Assembly (NCBI RefSeq): GCF_001886735.1
Contig: NZ_CP018077.1
Coordinates: forward strand, 121,177 to 185,176
DNA length: 64,000 bases
Origin: Sulfitobacter alexandrii
Lineage (GTDB): Bacteria; Pseudomonadota; Alphaproteobacteria; Rhodobacterales; Rhodobacteraceae
Direction: 5' to 3'
Shown here: piece after piece, positions 1 to 16,572 of the stretch
How the letters are laid out: each line of letters starts with the position of its first letter
Position numbering within the stretch: position 1 is the first letter of the stretch
Notes under the pieces: model-generated
Database searches by the model: none
What the model saw: the letters and a program-made list of their open reading frames with translations, nothing else
Told to the model about the DNA's origin: nothing
Made by a program: the position numbers and the translations under genes

Positions 1-2
1 GA

Positions 3-776
3 TCAGAACTTGGGTTCCTGGCGGCGGGGATCGGCGTACATGGTGCCGCCGCCGAAATAGGCCATGACCTTTTCCTCTTCGAGCAGGGTGATCTGGTCAC
101 CGCCGCCGATCGTCGGGATATCGGCCACGTTGTGGGCATAGAGCGACCGGATGGTGACCCTGTCCGATCCCACCTTGGCAAAGTTCATCGGGATCAGGCG
201 TGTCTGGCCGGTGCCTTCGGGGTTGAGGTCCATCGTCAGGTAACGGACCAGCTGTTCGGGCACGTCGATCCACATGTCCGTGACGCGGCCCACGACCTCT
301 CCGTCGCCGGTGACGACCGGCTTGCCGCGCGGGTCGCGCCCGGCAGAGACGGTGAAATCGGCGAGCGCCGACATCGGCTTGATCTTGGCATGACCGTGGG
401 CGTCCAGTTCGGGAACATCGCGCCGAGGTGCCCAGGCGGCGGGACCGACGCCGTCCATCATCGCGTCGCCGGTGGGTACGTAGGGCGACCCGGCCGCCTT
501 GGACGTGCGTTGCAGTGCCAGAACCTGCCGGTCCGGATGCTGGCCCGAAGGCACGGTCAGTTCGCCGCGACCGTCGCGCAGGATGAAGGTCTTGTCCTTG
601 GGAACCGGGAACGGTCCCTGGTTCGGCGCGATCGCGCCATCGTCCGTTTCAAGCGGGTAGCCTTCGCGCATGTTCTCGGTCTGCAGGTAGTAGATGAGAC
701 CGGCGAAGAAGATCCAGAAGAGCCATATCGCGGCACTTGCCAGATCGAAGTTGCCGAAGAAGTCAGTGCCAACCAT
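3..776 (-). CDS. puhA: Photosynthetic reaction centre H subunit
   Basis: This is the H subunit of the type-II reaction centre. It caps the L/M heterodimer on the cytoplasmic side and helps proton delivery to the QB quinone. The 257-residue product has the family layout: a short periplasmic N-terminus (MVGTDFFGNFDLASAA), one membrane helix at about residues 12-32, then a cytoplasmic PRC-barrel domain at about 115-250. A GGAGG-type ribosome site precedes the ATG. It is the last gene of the bchF-to-puhA run and lies 33 bases after lhaA. Its stop is at bases 3-5, so puhB and later genes would be outside the window. Confidence 0.97.
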   Translation of the reverse strand: MVGTDFFGNFDLASAAIWLFWIFFAGLIYYLQTENMREGYPLETDDGAIAPNQGPFPVPKDKTFILRDGRGELTVPSGQHPDRQVLALQRTSKAAGSPYVPTGDAMMDGVGPAAWAPRRDVPELDAHGHAKIKPMSALADFTVSAGRDPRGKPVVTGDGEVVGRVTDMWIDVPEQLVRYLTMDLNPEGTGQTRLIPMNFAKVGSDRVTIRSLYAHNVADIPTIGGGDQITLLEEEKVMAYFGGGTMYADPRRQEPKF

Positions 777-809
777 GTTGTAGTCCTCCGTGGTGTATTT
801 GAATCGTCG

Positions 810-2237
810 TCATGTCGGGAAGTCCGCCAGCCCCATGGGCCGGGAGACGGGTTCGGAAAGGGCGCGGACCCGTACCAGCGGGCCAAGCGCGACGAGCGTG
901 GCGAACAGCAGGCCGATCTCGATGTGGTAGACCACCGAGTAGCCGGTGCTGGCCGATTGCAGCGCCTCGCCCAGCCGGCCATCGACCGCGGCGGCGTTGA
1001 TCACGTCGCGCAGCGCGCCGCCGATGAAGATGGAAAGCCCGGCGGCGGTGGCCTGTGCCGCGCCCCATGCGCCGAGCGCCAGACCCTTGCCCGCCATGCC
1101 GCGCGTCTCGATCGCCATGGCGGCGGTCAGCGTCGACACGGCAAAGAGCCCGCCGCCCAGACCGATGCCGAAGGCCCCGGAGAAGAACAGCAGCGTGCTG
1201 CCCGTGGGGGCGGCGAAGATCACCGCGCAGAAGGCCATCAGCCCGAACAGGATCCCGCGTGCCGCCATGCGGTGCGGCTGTATCCCCGCCTTGAGCCATC
1301 GCGCGGCGAGGCCGAACCCCAAGAGCGCGCCCACGGCCCACATCGCGGTCAGCAGCGTCGTGGCGGACACCGACAGGCCGAGGATTTCGCCGCCATAGGG
1401 CTCGAGCAGGACATCCTGCATGTTGAAGGCCAGCGTTCCCAGAAAGACGACCACCAGCAGGCGACCTGCCTCCGACCCTTCGGTCAGGTCGCGCCATGCG
1501 TCGCGGAAAAGCGGCCGCGGGGCGGCACGTTCCGCCTTGGTCATGGGGGCGACCTTTTCCTGTTTCCAGAGCGCGATCAGGTTGAGCACGATGGTGACGA
1601 CGGCGGCGCCCTGAACCACCTGCACGAGGCGGAGGGCACTGAAATCCCGCAGCAGCGTGCCGATCAGCACGGCCGACAGGCCCATCCCCACGAGGAACAT
1701 CACGTAGAGCAGGGCGACGACCTGGGGCCGGGTTTCCTCGCTCGCGCGGTCGGCGGCCAGTGCCAGACCCGCGGTCTGGGTCATGTGCATCCCCAGCCCG
1801 GTGAGCAGGAAGGCCAGCGCCGCGCCCACCTCGCCGGCCCACTCCGGGCCCGCGACCTGGTCACCCGACAGCACGAGAAGGCCCATCGGCATGATGGCGA
1901 GGCCGCCGAATTGCCAGAGCGAGCCGAACCAGAGGTAGGGGATGCGTTTCCACCCGATGGCGGATCTGTGCGTGTCCGAGCGGAAGCCCAGCAGTGCGCG
2001 GAAGGGCGCGACGAGCACCGGGATCGCGATCATCACGGCCACGATCCAGGCCATCACGCCCAGTTCGACGATCATCACGCGGTTGAGCGTGCCCAGCAGC
2101 ATGACCGACGCCATCCCGACGCTGATCTGGAACAGCGAAAGCCGCAAGAGCTGGTTCAGCGGCAGTTGCTCGGATACCGCGTCGGAGAAGGGCAGCATCC
2201 GCAGGCCCGCGTTCTTGATCAGGCGGCGGGGGATCAT
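810..2237 (-). CDS. lhaA: LhaA, PucC-family light-harvesting 1 assembly factor
   Basis: This is a 475-residue polytopic membrane protein of the bacteriochlorophyll-delivery (PucC/LhaA) branch of the major facilitator fold. It is needed for efficient LH1 assembly. About twelve hydrophobic segments are visible, along with family patches such as GFRSDTHRSAIGWKRIPYLW near residue 80 and the charged loop QEKVAPMTKAERA mid-protein. The start was set at the ATG overlapping the bchM stop (ATGA), although the frame stays open far upstream. The position between bchM and puhA is the standard rhodobacteral order. A second family member lies at about 39.4 kb. Confidence 0.93.
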   Translation of the reverse strand: MIPRRLIKNAGLRMLPFSDAVSEQLPLNQLLRLSLFQISVGMASVMLLGTLNRVMIVELGVMAWIVAVMIAIPVLVAPFRALLGFRSDTHRSAIGWKRIPYLWFGSLWQFGGLAIMPMGLLVLSGDQVAGPEWAGEVGAALAFLLTGLGMHMTQTAGLALAADRASEETRPQVVALLYVMFLVGMGLSAVLIGTLLRDFSALRLVQVVQGAAVVTIVLNLIALWKQEKVAPMTKAERAAPRPLFRDAWRDLTEGSEAGRLLVVVFLGTLAFNMQDVLLEPYGGEILGLSVSATTLLTAMWAVGALLGFGLAARWLKAGIQPHRMAARGILFGLMAFCAVIFAAPTGSTLLFFSGAFGIGLGGGLFAVSTLTAAMAIETRGMAGKGLALGAWGAAQATAAGLSIFIGGALRDVINAAAVDGRLGEALQSASTGYSVVYHIEIGLLFATLVALGPLVRVRALSEPVSRPMGLADFPT

Positions 2238-2973
2238 GGGCGATACTCCAGCGCGTTGGAGATATAGAAGCCCGAGGTGATCCGCCCTAGGTCGCGCAGC
2301 CGACCGCCGGCCAGCGCGTGTGCGATGCGCGCGGGGCTGTGGGGCACCATGCTCGGGGACCGGTCGGACCGGGGAAACAGCTTGCCCGCCCGCCACATCA
2401 GCATCAGCAACGGGGTACGCGGCGCGACCGTCAGGATCATGCTGCCGCGCAGCCGCGGCGACAGGTTGGCCAGCATCCGCGCGATATCCGGGGCGGCGTA
2501 GTAGATCAGGCTGTCCATCGCGACCACGTGGTCGAAGCTGCCGAGGGCAGGGTCCAGCATGTCGCCCGCGTGAAAGTCGAGCCGGTGTTCCAAGTGCCGG
2601 GGCTGGCGCCGCCTTGCGATGGCCACCAGTTGCGGCGAGATGTCGACACCCACCACCTGGGCGCCCCTTTCCGCCAGTTCGAAGGCCAGCGCACCGGTGC
2701 CGCACCCGGCGTCCAGCACCCGCGCACCGTCAAGGTCGGACGGCAGTTGCGACAGGATGAGCGCGCGCATCCGGTCGCGCCCCTCGCGCACGGTGGCGCG
2801 GATGCCCGAGACCGGCGCGTCCGAGGTCAGCCGCTCCCACGTGCGGGTGGCGGTGCGGTCGAAATAATGTTCGACGCGGTCGCGTGTCCGCAGGTAGGCG
2901 GGCGTGTCGTCACCGGAGATGCCGGGCCGGGGCCCGAGGATGACGTTACCCTTCATGTCGGCGGCATCGCTCA

Positions 2974-2974
<1 letters not shown>
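2234..2974 (-). CDS. bchM: Mg-protoporphyrin IX O-methyltransferase
   Basis: BchM methylates the C13 propionate of Mg-protoporphyrin IX using S-adenosylmethionine, the step after Mg chelation. The 246-residue product carries the class I methyltransferase glycine motif (VLDAGCGTGALAFELAERG) followed by the acidic strand end VVGVDIS. The chosen ATG (MSDAADMKG) shares one base with the bchL stop (TGATG). An internal ATG six codons on (MKGNVILG) is also possible. Its 3' end overlaps lhaA, so it is probably translationally coupled on both sides. Confidence 0.94.
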
Positions 2975-7423
<4,449 letters not shown>

Positions 7424-7427
7424 CACG

Positions 7428-10755
<3,328 letters not shown>

Positions 10756-10808
10756 GGCTCTCCCCAGGCCTTGAGTCCTTCCTGAAATTTGGCAGTATCC
10801 TCGCGATG

Positions 10809-10826
10809 TGTCAACTTTAACTTACA
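10809..10826. promoter_or_regulatory. PpsR/CrtJ operator, bchF-proximal
   Basis: The sequence TGTCAACTTTAACTTACA fits TGT-N12-ACA exactly, the known recognition pattern of PpsR/CrtJ. It lies 53 bases upstream of the bchF ATG. A weaker relative (TGT-N12-TCA) follows at 10839-10856. Paired sites are the rule for this repressor, which binds as a tetramer. Confidence 0.8.
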
Positions 10827-10866
10827 CGCATGCAGTGGTGTCAGTTTTACATGTCATCCCGAAGTC

Positions 10867-10880
10867 CCCTGATTTCAGGG
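10867..10880. repeat. Short perfect inverted repeat between bchF and ppaA
   Basis: CCCTGA-TT-TCAGGG is a perfect 6-base-pair palindrome in the 251-base bchF/ppaA gap, between the PpsR-type sites. It may be a second regulator's site or a small hairpin. No function can be assigned. Confidence 0.35.
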
Positions 10881-10903
10881 CGCAAGAGTGGTTTGGCGAG
10901 ACT

Positions 10904-10921
10904 TGTCAATATTATTTGACA
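10904..10921. promoter_or_regulatory. PpsR/CrtJ operator, ppaA-proximal
   Basis: TGTCAATATTATTTGACA is the most symmetric PpsR-type site in the window. With one flanking base on each side the arms TTGTCAA/TTGACAA are perfect over 7 base pairs. It sits 85 bases upstream of the ppaA ATG, so PpsR probably controls its own antirepressor gene and, through it, ppsR. Confidence 0.85.
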
Positions 10922-11006
10922 AATGAGCGCCCCTCGCGGAGCATGGGACGGACTCTTTGCCTGCATCACGTGATCGCCGGACGAGAAATCCAGTCGAGGG
11001 GGGAGC

Positions 11007-11795
11007 ATGCCGGACGGACAGCAGTCGGATTGCCATGAAACCTCTGTCGGGGTCAGCCGGGTCGCCCTTCAGGTGCTGGGCCGTCTGAAACCGACTTTCG
11101 AATCCGTGCGGCCCATGATGGAAACGTATCTGTCCCAGATGTACGACGCGGCCTGTGCGCCGGATCGCGCCGCGCTCGGCGAGGTGGTCCGCGCCATGCG
11201 CAAGGCCCGCGTCAGCCCCGTCCAGATCGCAGAGGAATACGTGCCTGCCATCGCCCGGCGATTGGGAGACGCCTGGGTGGACGACCGGATCGGTTTTCTT
11301 CAGGTGTCGCTGGGATCCGTTCGGTTGCAGGCGGTGCTGCGCGACCTCGGGCGGGACTGGGGGCTTTCGACCCAGGAGATCGACAGCGATCGGCCCAGCT
11401 ATCTCGTGGGGGTGCCGGCAGGTTTCCAGCACACGCTGGGCGTGACGGTGCTGGCGGGGCAGCTGCGCCACCGTGGTTTTTCCGTGCACCTCAGGTTGGA
11501 CCTGACACCCGATATCCTGCGTCAGGAACTGGAACGCTGTATCTTCCGTGGCGTGCTGCTGTCCGCCTACGGAATACAGGAACTTGAATCCCTTAGGCAA
11601 TTGGCTTTAGTAGGGTCCGAATTCGGCCGACGGACGCCGGTAATCATAGGTGGGAATTCCTTGGAACTGGCCGAAACCCTTTCACAGCGCACCGCAGCCG
11701 ATTTCGCGACCTGCGATGTCGGCGAGGCGCTGGCCTTTTGCGACCGGCGCCATGCGGAGGTGCGCAGCCGGCATTCCGAACACAAGGCAAGGTGA
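11007..11795 (+). CDS. ppaA: PpaA/AerR-type B12-binding antirepressor
   Basis: PpaA/AerR proteins bind cobalamin and relieve PpsR repression in response to light or oxygen. The 262-residue product has a helical N-terminal part (about 20-115) that contains the B12-cap-like stretch LGDAWVDDRIGFLQVSLG. A Rossmann-like B12 domain follows (about 130-250) with the base-off ligand motif GFQHTLG at His142. The EH of the CarH-type Wx9EH cap motif is VS here. A GGGGGAG ribosome site precedes the ATG. The stop overlaps the ppsR ATG (TGATG), so the two are coupled. Confidence 0.93.
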   Translation: MPDGQQSDCHETSVGVSRVALQVLGRLKPTFESVRPMMETYLSQMYDAACAPDRAALGEVVRAMRKARVSPVQIAEEYVPAIARRLGDAWVDDRIGFLQVSLGSVRLQAVLRDLGRDWGLSTQEIDSDRPSYLVGVPAGFQHTLGVTVLAGQLRHRGFSVHLRLDLTPDILRQELERCIFRGVLLSAYGIQELESLRQLALVGSEFGRRTPVIIGGNSLELAETLSQRTAADFATCDVGEALAFCDRRHAEVRSRHSEHKAR

Positions 11796-13213
11796 TGTCA
11801 CAGGGCGAGATGACATGGGCGTCAGGGCTGGTCCCGATGATCGAGCCGGAGATCGCATCGGAGATCATCTCGCGCGTTGGCGACCTGGCGCTCGTCGTTT
11901 CAAGGTCCGGCCAGGTGCTGGGCGTGCTGAGCAACCCGGCCTTCCGCATGCCGCTGGGATTCTCCCGATGGGAAGGGCAGCCGCTGAGCGCGCATCTGAC
12001 CGTCGAATCCATTCCGAAGTTCGAGGAACGGCTCGCCAGTTTCCTCGAGCAGCCGCAGGGCAATGTCCGGCCCGTCGAACTGAATCACAAGGCGCGTGAC
12101 GGCATTCAGGAATTTCCCGTCCGCTACAGTTTTCACCGGATCGGCAAGCCCGACGCGCTTCTGATGCTGGGTCAGGATCTGCGCCCGGTCGCAGAGATGC
12201 AGCAGCAGCTGGTGGCGGCCCAGATCGCGCTGGAGCGGGATTACGAGGCACAGCGCGAATTCGATACGCGGCTGCGCGTGCTGATGGCCGCGACACCCGA
12301 AGGAACCGTCTTCGTTTCCGCGTCGACGGGGGTGGTATCGGATTGCAACCCGGCGGCACTGGCTCTTTTCGGCAAGCAGCGGGCAGAGGTGATCGGCGCG
12401 CCGCTTCATGATCTTCTGGATGCCGGGGGCGAGGGAGATATCCTTGGCGCCCTGACCCGTGCAGCGGGCGGCGCCTCGGGGAGCGAACTGCCGGCAAAGA
12501 CGCGGCAGGGTGCGTCGGTCACAATTCGCACCACGCTGTTCCGCGCGACGGGAGAGCAACTTCTCCTATGCCAGATCCGCAACGGGGACGTGCTTTCCGT
12601 TCGCTCAGACAAGCTGGACGAGCATCTTTCGAGCCTGTTCGAGCGGGGGGCTGACGGTATCGTCTTTGTCGACAAGCTGGGCAACATCTTGAGCGCCAAC
12701 GAAGCTTTCCTGCGCCAGAGCGACGTGGTGAACGTCCGCGCGGTCAAGGGCCGGGCGGTGACCGATTTTCTCGGGCGCGGCTCGGTGGACCTGAACGTGA
12801 TGCGGGAGAACGCGCTGCGCACCGGTGCAATGCGGCTCTACGCCACGCGGCTGATCGGGGAACACGGGGCGGAGACCCAGGTCGAGATCGCATCGACCGT
12901 CGTGAGTTCGGGCAAGGATACGGTTCTGGCGATGGTGATCCGCGATGCCAGCCGATCCGAAGCCGTGCGCAGTGGCGGCGCCCCGGTGACCGACGTCGAC
13001 ATGTCGTCCGTCATCGAGCTGATCGGCAGCCAGACGCTCAAGAGCATCGTCGCCAAGACGACCGACGTGATCGAGAAGATGTGCATAGAGACGGCGGTCG
13101 AGCTGACCTCGAACAACCGGGTGGCCGCGGCCGAGATGCTTGGCCTGTCGCGGCAATCGCTTTACGTCAAGCTGCGCAAGTACGACCTTCTCAAGAAGGA
13201 TCAGGAAGATTGA
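11795..13213 (+). CDS. ppsR: PpsR/CrtJ transcriptional repressor of photosynthesis genes
   Basis: PpsR is the redox-responsive repressor of bch, crt and puc genes and binds TGT-N12-ACA sites. The 472-residue protein has tandem PAS domains over roughly residues 10-400 and a Fis-type helix-turn-helix at the C-terminus (NNRVAAAEMLGLSRQSLYVK). Cys259 and Cys430 lie close to the two redox cysteines of the Rhodobacter proteins (251 and 424), the second just before the helix-turn-helix. The ATG overlapping the ppaA stop was preferred over an in-frame start 19 codons upstream. Confidence 0.96.
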   Translation: MSQGEMTWASGLVPMIEPEIASEIISRVGDLALVVSRSGQVLGVLSNPAFRMPLGFSRWEGQPLSAHLTVESIPKFEERLASFLEQPQGNVRPVELNHKARDGIQEFPVRYSFHRIGKPDALLMLGQDLRPVAEMQQQLVAAQIALERDYEAQREFDTRLRVLMAATPEGTVFVSASTGVVSDCNPAALALFGKQRAEVIGAPLHDLLDAGGEGDILGALTRAAGGASGSELPAKTRQGASVTIRTTLFRATGEQLLLCQIRNGDVLSVRSDKLDEHLSSLFERGADGIVFVDKLGNILSANEAFLRQSDVVNVRAVKGRAVTDFLGRGSVDLNVMRENALRTGAMRLYATRLIGEHGAETQVEIASTVVSSGKDTVLAMVIRDASRSEAVRSGGAPVTDVDMSSVIELIGSQTLKSIVAKTTDVIEKMCIETAVELTSNNRVAAAEMLGLSRQSLYVKLRKYDLLKKDQED

Positions 13214-13326
13214 GCGCGGGACGGTGACGGTCCGGCTTCGGTCGCGGCTGGCCACCCCCGCGACTTGACGATATGATGGCCCTCCGGTGAGCCGAAGTGC
13301 TCCGTGTTGTTTCAGTGAGCAAGGGT

Positions 13327-13827
13327 ATGGCCTCCAAGTTTGATCGGTTCACCGTGTCGGAAAGACGCCCCGCATACCGGCCCGTCGTGGTGCGGGAGCG
13401 GACGGACGGCTATGGGGCGGAGGAAGTGAACCGCCTGCTGCTGGACGTGGAGCAGATCCTCGAGGCGCAGGTTCGCGGCATGGACGCGCAGGTCCAGCGG
13501 TTGCGAACGGCGCTCGCCAGGCGCGAGGCGGAACTTGCCGAACTGGCGAACCTAGCCGATCGTCGTGGCAGCGCCGCGGCGGAGGAGCTGTCGGCGCGGG
13601 CCACTCGGCTGGACGAACAGGCGCGGGAAATCGCCGCGCTCAAATCCGAGGTGAAGGCCGCTGGCGAGACACTGATGCAATCACGACAGGAAAGCGACGA
13701 CCGCGCGGCGGTACAGGCGCAACGCATCGCGGAGCTGGAAGGGATGCTGGCCGACATGCGCGGCAGCACGTCCTGGCGGGTGACCCGTCCGTTGCGCTGG
13801 CTGGGACGGCTCGGGGGGCGGGGCTAG
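13327..13827 (+). CDS. Coiled-coil protein with SWRVTRPLR tail
   Basis: This 166-residue protein has a basic N-terminus, then a long heptad-rich region (about 40-145) of A, E, R, L and Q expected to form a coiled coil. It ends in STSWRVTRPLRWLGR, a tail common in proteins and domains fused to or encoded beside glycosyltransferases. An in-frame GTG at 13297 would add ten residues; neither start has a strong ribosome site. The gene lies 3 bases upstream of the glycosyltransferase, so the two probably act together in surface polysaccharide synthesis. It is not a usual photosynthesis-cluster gene. Confidence 0.7.
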   Translation: MASKFDRFTVSERRPAYRPVVVRERTDGYGAEEVNRLLLDVEQILEAQVRGMDAQVQRLRTALARREAELAELANLADRRGSAAAEELSARATRLDEQAREIAALKSEVKAAGETLMQSRQESDDRAAVQAQRIAELEGMLADMRGSTSWRVTRPLRWLGRLGGRG

Positions 13828-13830
13828 GTC

Positions 13831-15354
13831 ATGCAGCGCGATCCCGTGCAGATCATCGAAGACAGCCCGCTCTTCGATGCGGCCTGGTATCGCCGGGTCT
13901 ATCCCGACGCGCAGCTGTACGACAGGTCGGCGGCACATCATTACGCGGTCTACGGCGGCACGATCGGGCGCGATCCGGGGCCGGATTTTTGCACGGCGGC
14001 CTATCTCGCGCGGTATCCCGAGGTTGCCGAGGCGGGGCACAACGCGCTTTGGCACTACGAGCTGTTCGGCCGGGCGGAAGGGCGTGAGGTCTTGCCCAGC
14101 CCGCTGGCGGACGCGGCGCCCGATCCGGTTGCGCAATCGATGATCGACCGGGCCGCACCCGAGCCGCTGGCGGACGCGGCGGCCGAGGTGCTGGACCGGG
14201 TGTTCGGTGCGCGTCTCGAGGGCCGTCCCCATCGGCTGATGACCGAATTCGACCACGCTGGCGCCGCGCGTTTCGTCAACGCGTTGAGCGCGCGGCACGC
14301 GGAAACGCTGGCGGCGCGGAACACGCTCGTCAGTGTCATCATGCCGACCCGGGACCGGGCAGTGACGCTCACGCGGGCGGTCCGGTCGGTGCTGGGGCAG
14401 TCGCATCACAATCTCGAACTGATCGTGGTGGACGACGGCAGCACCGATTTCACCAGTGACGTCGTGAACGCGCTCGCGGCCGATCCGCGGGTGGTGCCCT
14501 GCCATCAGCCGCAGGGCGGCGTTTCCTCGGCGCGCAATCTCGGGTTGTCGCGCGCGCGGGGCGAGGTGATCTTCTACCTCGACAGCGACAACATCTGGAC
14601 ACCCGACTTCGTGCGGCTGATGCTGATCGCTCTGGAGGTGTCGGGCGCGCGCTGCGGCTACGCGGCAAGCCGTCTGCACGATCGGAGCGGCAAGGTTGTC
14701 GGCTACCGGGGTGAACCCTTCGACTGGGCCCATTGCATTAATGGCAACTACGTGGACCTGAACGTCTTTTGCCACCGGGCCGACATGGTGAAGGAGTACG
14801 GCGGCTTTGACGACCGGCTCCGGCGCATGGTCGACTGGGATCTGGTGCTGCGTTATACGCACAGTAACCGGCCCATCTACTGCCCCTTCATCGGCTGTCT
14901 CTATTCGGACGACGCTTCGGACGAGACGCGGATCTCGACCTCCAAGCCCTACGTCTTTCAGCGGGTCGTGTCCCACAAGAATGCCCTGGGCTTCGACAGC
15001 CTGTCCGATACGCTGGACAACCTGCGCTATGTCATCGCGATCAAGCAGGGACAGACGCCCGAGCATACGACGGACGAAGTGGCCGCCGCGCTGGAGCGGC
15101 GCGGCCACCGTGTTAGGTGCGATGGGCCGGAGACCTGGCAGTCCCGGCATCCGCACGATGACGAGATCGTGCTCATCCGGCCCTCGGCCGACGGCTATGT
15201 TCCGCATCCCGAGCAGCTGAACATCTGGCTGGGAGAGCGGGCAGAGAGGACGGAGGGCGTGGAGGCAACCGTTCCGACGGATGGCCAATCACCCGAGGCG
15301 GTGGCCGAGGCCGTCGAAGCACGGGTCAGGGCATATCTGCAGCCGGACGGGTGA
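13831..15354 (+). CDS. Family 2 glycosyltransferase
   Basis: This 507-residue protein has N-terminal repeats of the form WYRRVYPD...HYAVYGGTIGRDPGP...YLARYPEV...HYELFGRAEGR (about 15-85), common in exopolysaccharide transferases. A GT-A catalytic domain begins near residue 166 (VSVIMPTRDR), with DDGS at 201-204 and the metal/nucleotide-sugar DxD as DSD at 251-253. The acceptor side shows the VDWDLVLRY patch. The last 130 residues resemble a partial Rossmann-like nucleotide-sugar domain. The donor and acceptor are unknown. It follows the coiled-coil gene directly and looks unrelated to photosynthesis. Confidence 0.85.
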   Translation: MQRDPVQIIEDSPLFDAAWYRRVYPDAQLYDRSAAHHYAVYGGTIGRDPGPDFCTAAYLARYPEVAEAGHNALWHYELFGRAEGREVLPSPLADAAPDPVAQSMIDRAAPEPLADAAAEVLDRVFGARLEGRPHRLMTEFDHAGAARFVNALSARHAETLAARNTLVSVIMPTRDRAVTLTRAVRSVLGQSHHNLELIVVDDGSTDFTSDVVNALAADPRVVPCHQPQGGVSSARNLGLSRARGEVIFYLDSDNIWTPDFVRLMLIALEVSGARCGYAASRLHDRSGKVVGYRGEPFDWAHCINGNYVDLNVFCHRADMVKEYGGFDDRLRRMVDWDLVLRYTHSNRPIYCPFIGCLYSDDASDETRISTSKPYVFQRVVSHKNALGFDSLSDTLDNLRYVIAIKQGQTPEHTTDEVAAALERRGHRVRCDGPETWQSRHPHDDEIVLIRPSADGYVPHPEQLNIWLGERAERTEGVEATVPTDGQSPEAVAEAVEARVRAYLQPDG

Positions 15355-15417
15355 CGCGGGTGCGGTTCCAAATATTTACATAACTAGCCTTATCCGGGAA
15401 AAGGTGTGCGATATGGC

Positions 15418-16572
15418 CTACAGCGCGTCCTGCAGGATCTTCGCGTAGGCGGTGGAAGGCAGGTCCACCGCGTTCTTGCGACTGGAGGATGCGGCCCTGC
15501 CGAGGTCAGCGAGTTCGGTGATGCGGTCACCCTTCAGCCCAAGCGCCGACAGGCCGGGCAGCCCTTTGCCGTTCATCCACGTCCCGAACCCGGAGAGCGG
15601 CTCGGCCCCCGGCGATGACGGGAATGCAGCCTCGATTTCCGAGATGCAGTGGTCGATCCGGGTCCGCGCCTCTGACCCCGTGACCGCGTGCGCACGGTTC
15701 GTCCTCAGGGTCGGGAGCAGCAGTCTTCCACAGAGCGCGCCATGCGCCGCGCCAAGCTGCGCCCCGAGGATGGATGCGAGGCCATGTGCCGCGCCCAACC
15801 CGGAGTTGGCGAGCGCGATCCCGCTGGACAGGCTGGTCCAGCACATGTCCGACCATGCGGCATCGTCCGGCGCGTCGGTCACGCAGCGCAACGCCCGCAG
15901 GCCCAGCGGGATCACCGGGCGGCACAGGGCGGAGGTGAACGGGGTTGCGGCGCTGGACGTGTAGCTTTCGATCACCTGCGTGACCGCGTCGAGACCGGAG
16001 GCGAGCGTAACGGCTGCCGGTGCCGACTGCGCCAAGGCGGGATCGACGACGGCGATGTCCGGGACGAGCGCCGGCCCCCGGATGCTGATCTTCGCCCGTT
16101 TCGAGGGCACGTCGATCACGGCGTTCGCGGTGACCTCAGCCCCTGTTCCGGCGGTGGTGGGCACCGCGATCAGGCGGATGGTGCGGCGGGCCGTCAGCGG
16201 CGGCAGGCGATCGAAATCCTCGGGCAGGTCGACCCCGTGTTCGCCGAGGGCCGCCAGAGCCTTGCCCATGTCCAGCACGGCCCCGCCGCCGCAGGCGATG
16301 ACATGGGTCGGACCGTCCATCTTCGACAGGGCCGCATTCACCCCGTCGAGGTCCGGCTCACCCGGGCAGGAGATAATGCTCACGTCATGCCCCGCCCCGC
16401 GCAGCGCCGCGAGGACCGGTTGCGCGGCCAGTCCGCTGCCGCCCTGAACCAGAAGGATCCGCGTGGCCTCCTGCCCCACCAGTGCGGGCAGATCCCGCGC
16501 GCGCCCGGTGCCGAAATGGATGGAGGTCGGGCAAGAGATGCCGAAAGGCTGCGCCGCAGGGAACACGATCAA
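15418..16572 (-). CDS. Iron-type alcohol dehydrogenase family protein
   Basis: This 384-residue NAD(P)-dependent dehydrogenase belongs to the group III (iron-dependent) family. It has the nucleotide loop [13 protein letters not shown] (about 95-107), the family patch [13 protein letters not shown], and the metal-site region with Asp195, His263 and His277. The position normally held by the second ligand (DAxTH) is Gln199 (DAVTQ). Its ATG overlaps the glpK stop, so it is the last gene of the glycerol operon. A role in oxidising or reducing a C3 polyol or aldehyde is an inference from position only. Confidence 0.8.
   Translation of the reverse strand: MIVFPAAQPFGISCPTSIHFGTGRARDLPALVGQEATRILLVQGGSGLAAQPVLAALRGAGHDVSIISCPGEPDLDGVNAALSKMDGPTHVIACGGGAVLDMGKALAALGEHGVDLPEDFDRLPPLTARRTIRLIAVPTTAGTGAEVTANAVIDVPSKRAKISIRGPALVPDIAVVDPALAQSAPAAVTLASGLDAVTQVIESYTSSAATPFTSALCRPVIPLGLRALRCVTDAPDDAAWSDMCWTSLSSGIALANSGLGAAHGLASILGAQLGAAHGALCGRLLLPTLRTNRAHAVTGSEARTRIDHCISEIEAAFPSSPGAEPLSGFGTWMNGKGLPGLSALGLKGDRITELADLGRAASSSRKNAVDLPSTAYAKILQDAL

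Noticed and set aside
132..2267. Long plus-strand open frame of 711 codons
   Set aside because: It runs antisense to puhA and lhaA, whose products are clearly recognisable. Its composition (rich in H, R, G, Q) is typical of the reverse frame of high-GC genes.
15355..15417. Possible terminator or small gene between the glycosyltransferase and the alcohol dehydrogenase
   Set aside because: The 63-base convergent gap holds no clear stem-loop with a T-run and no ribosome site with a usable frame.
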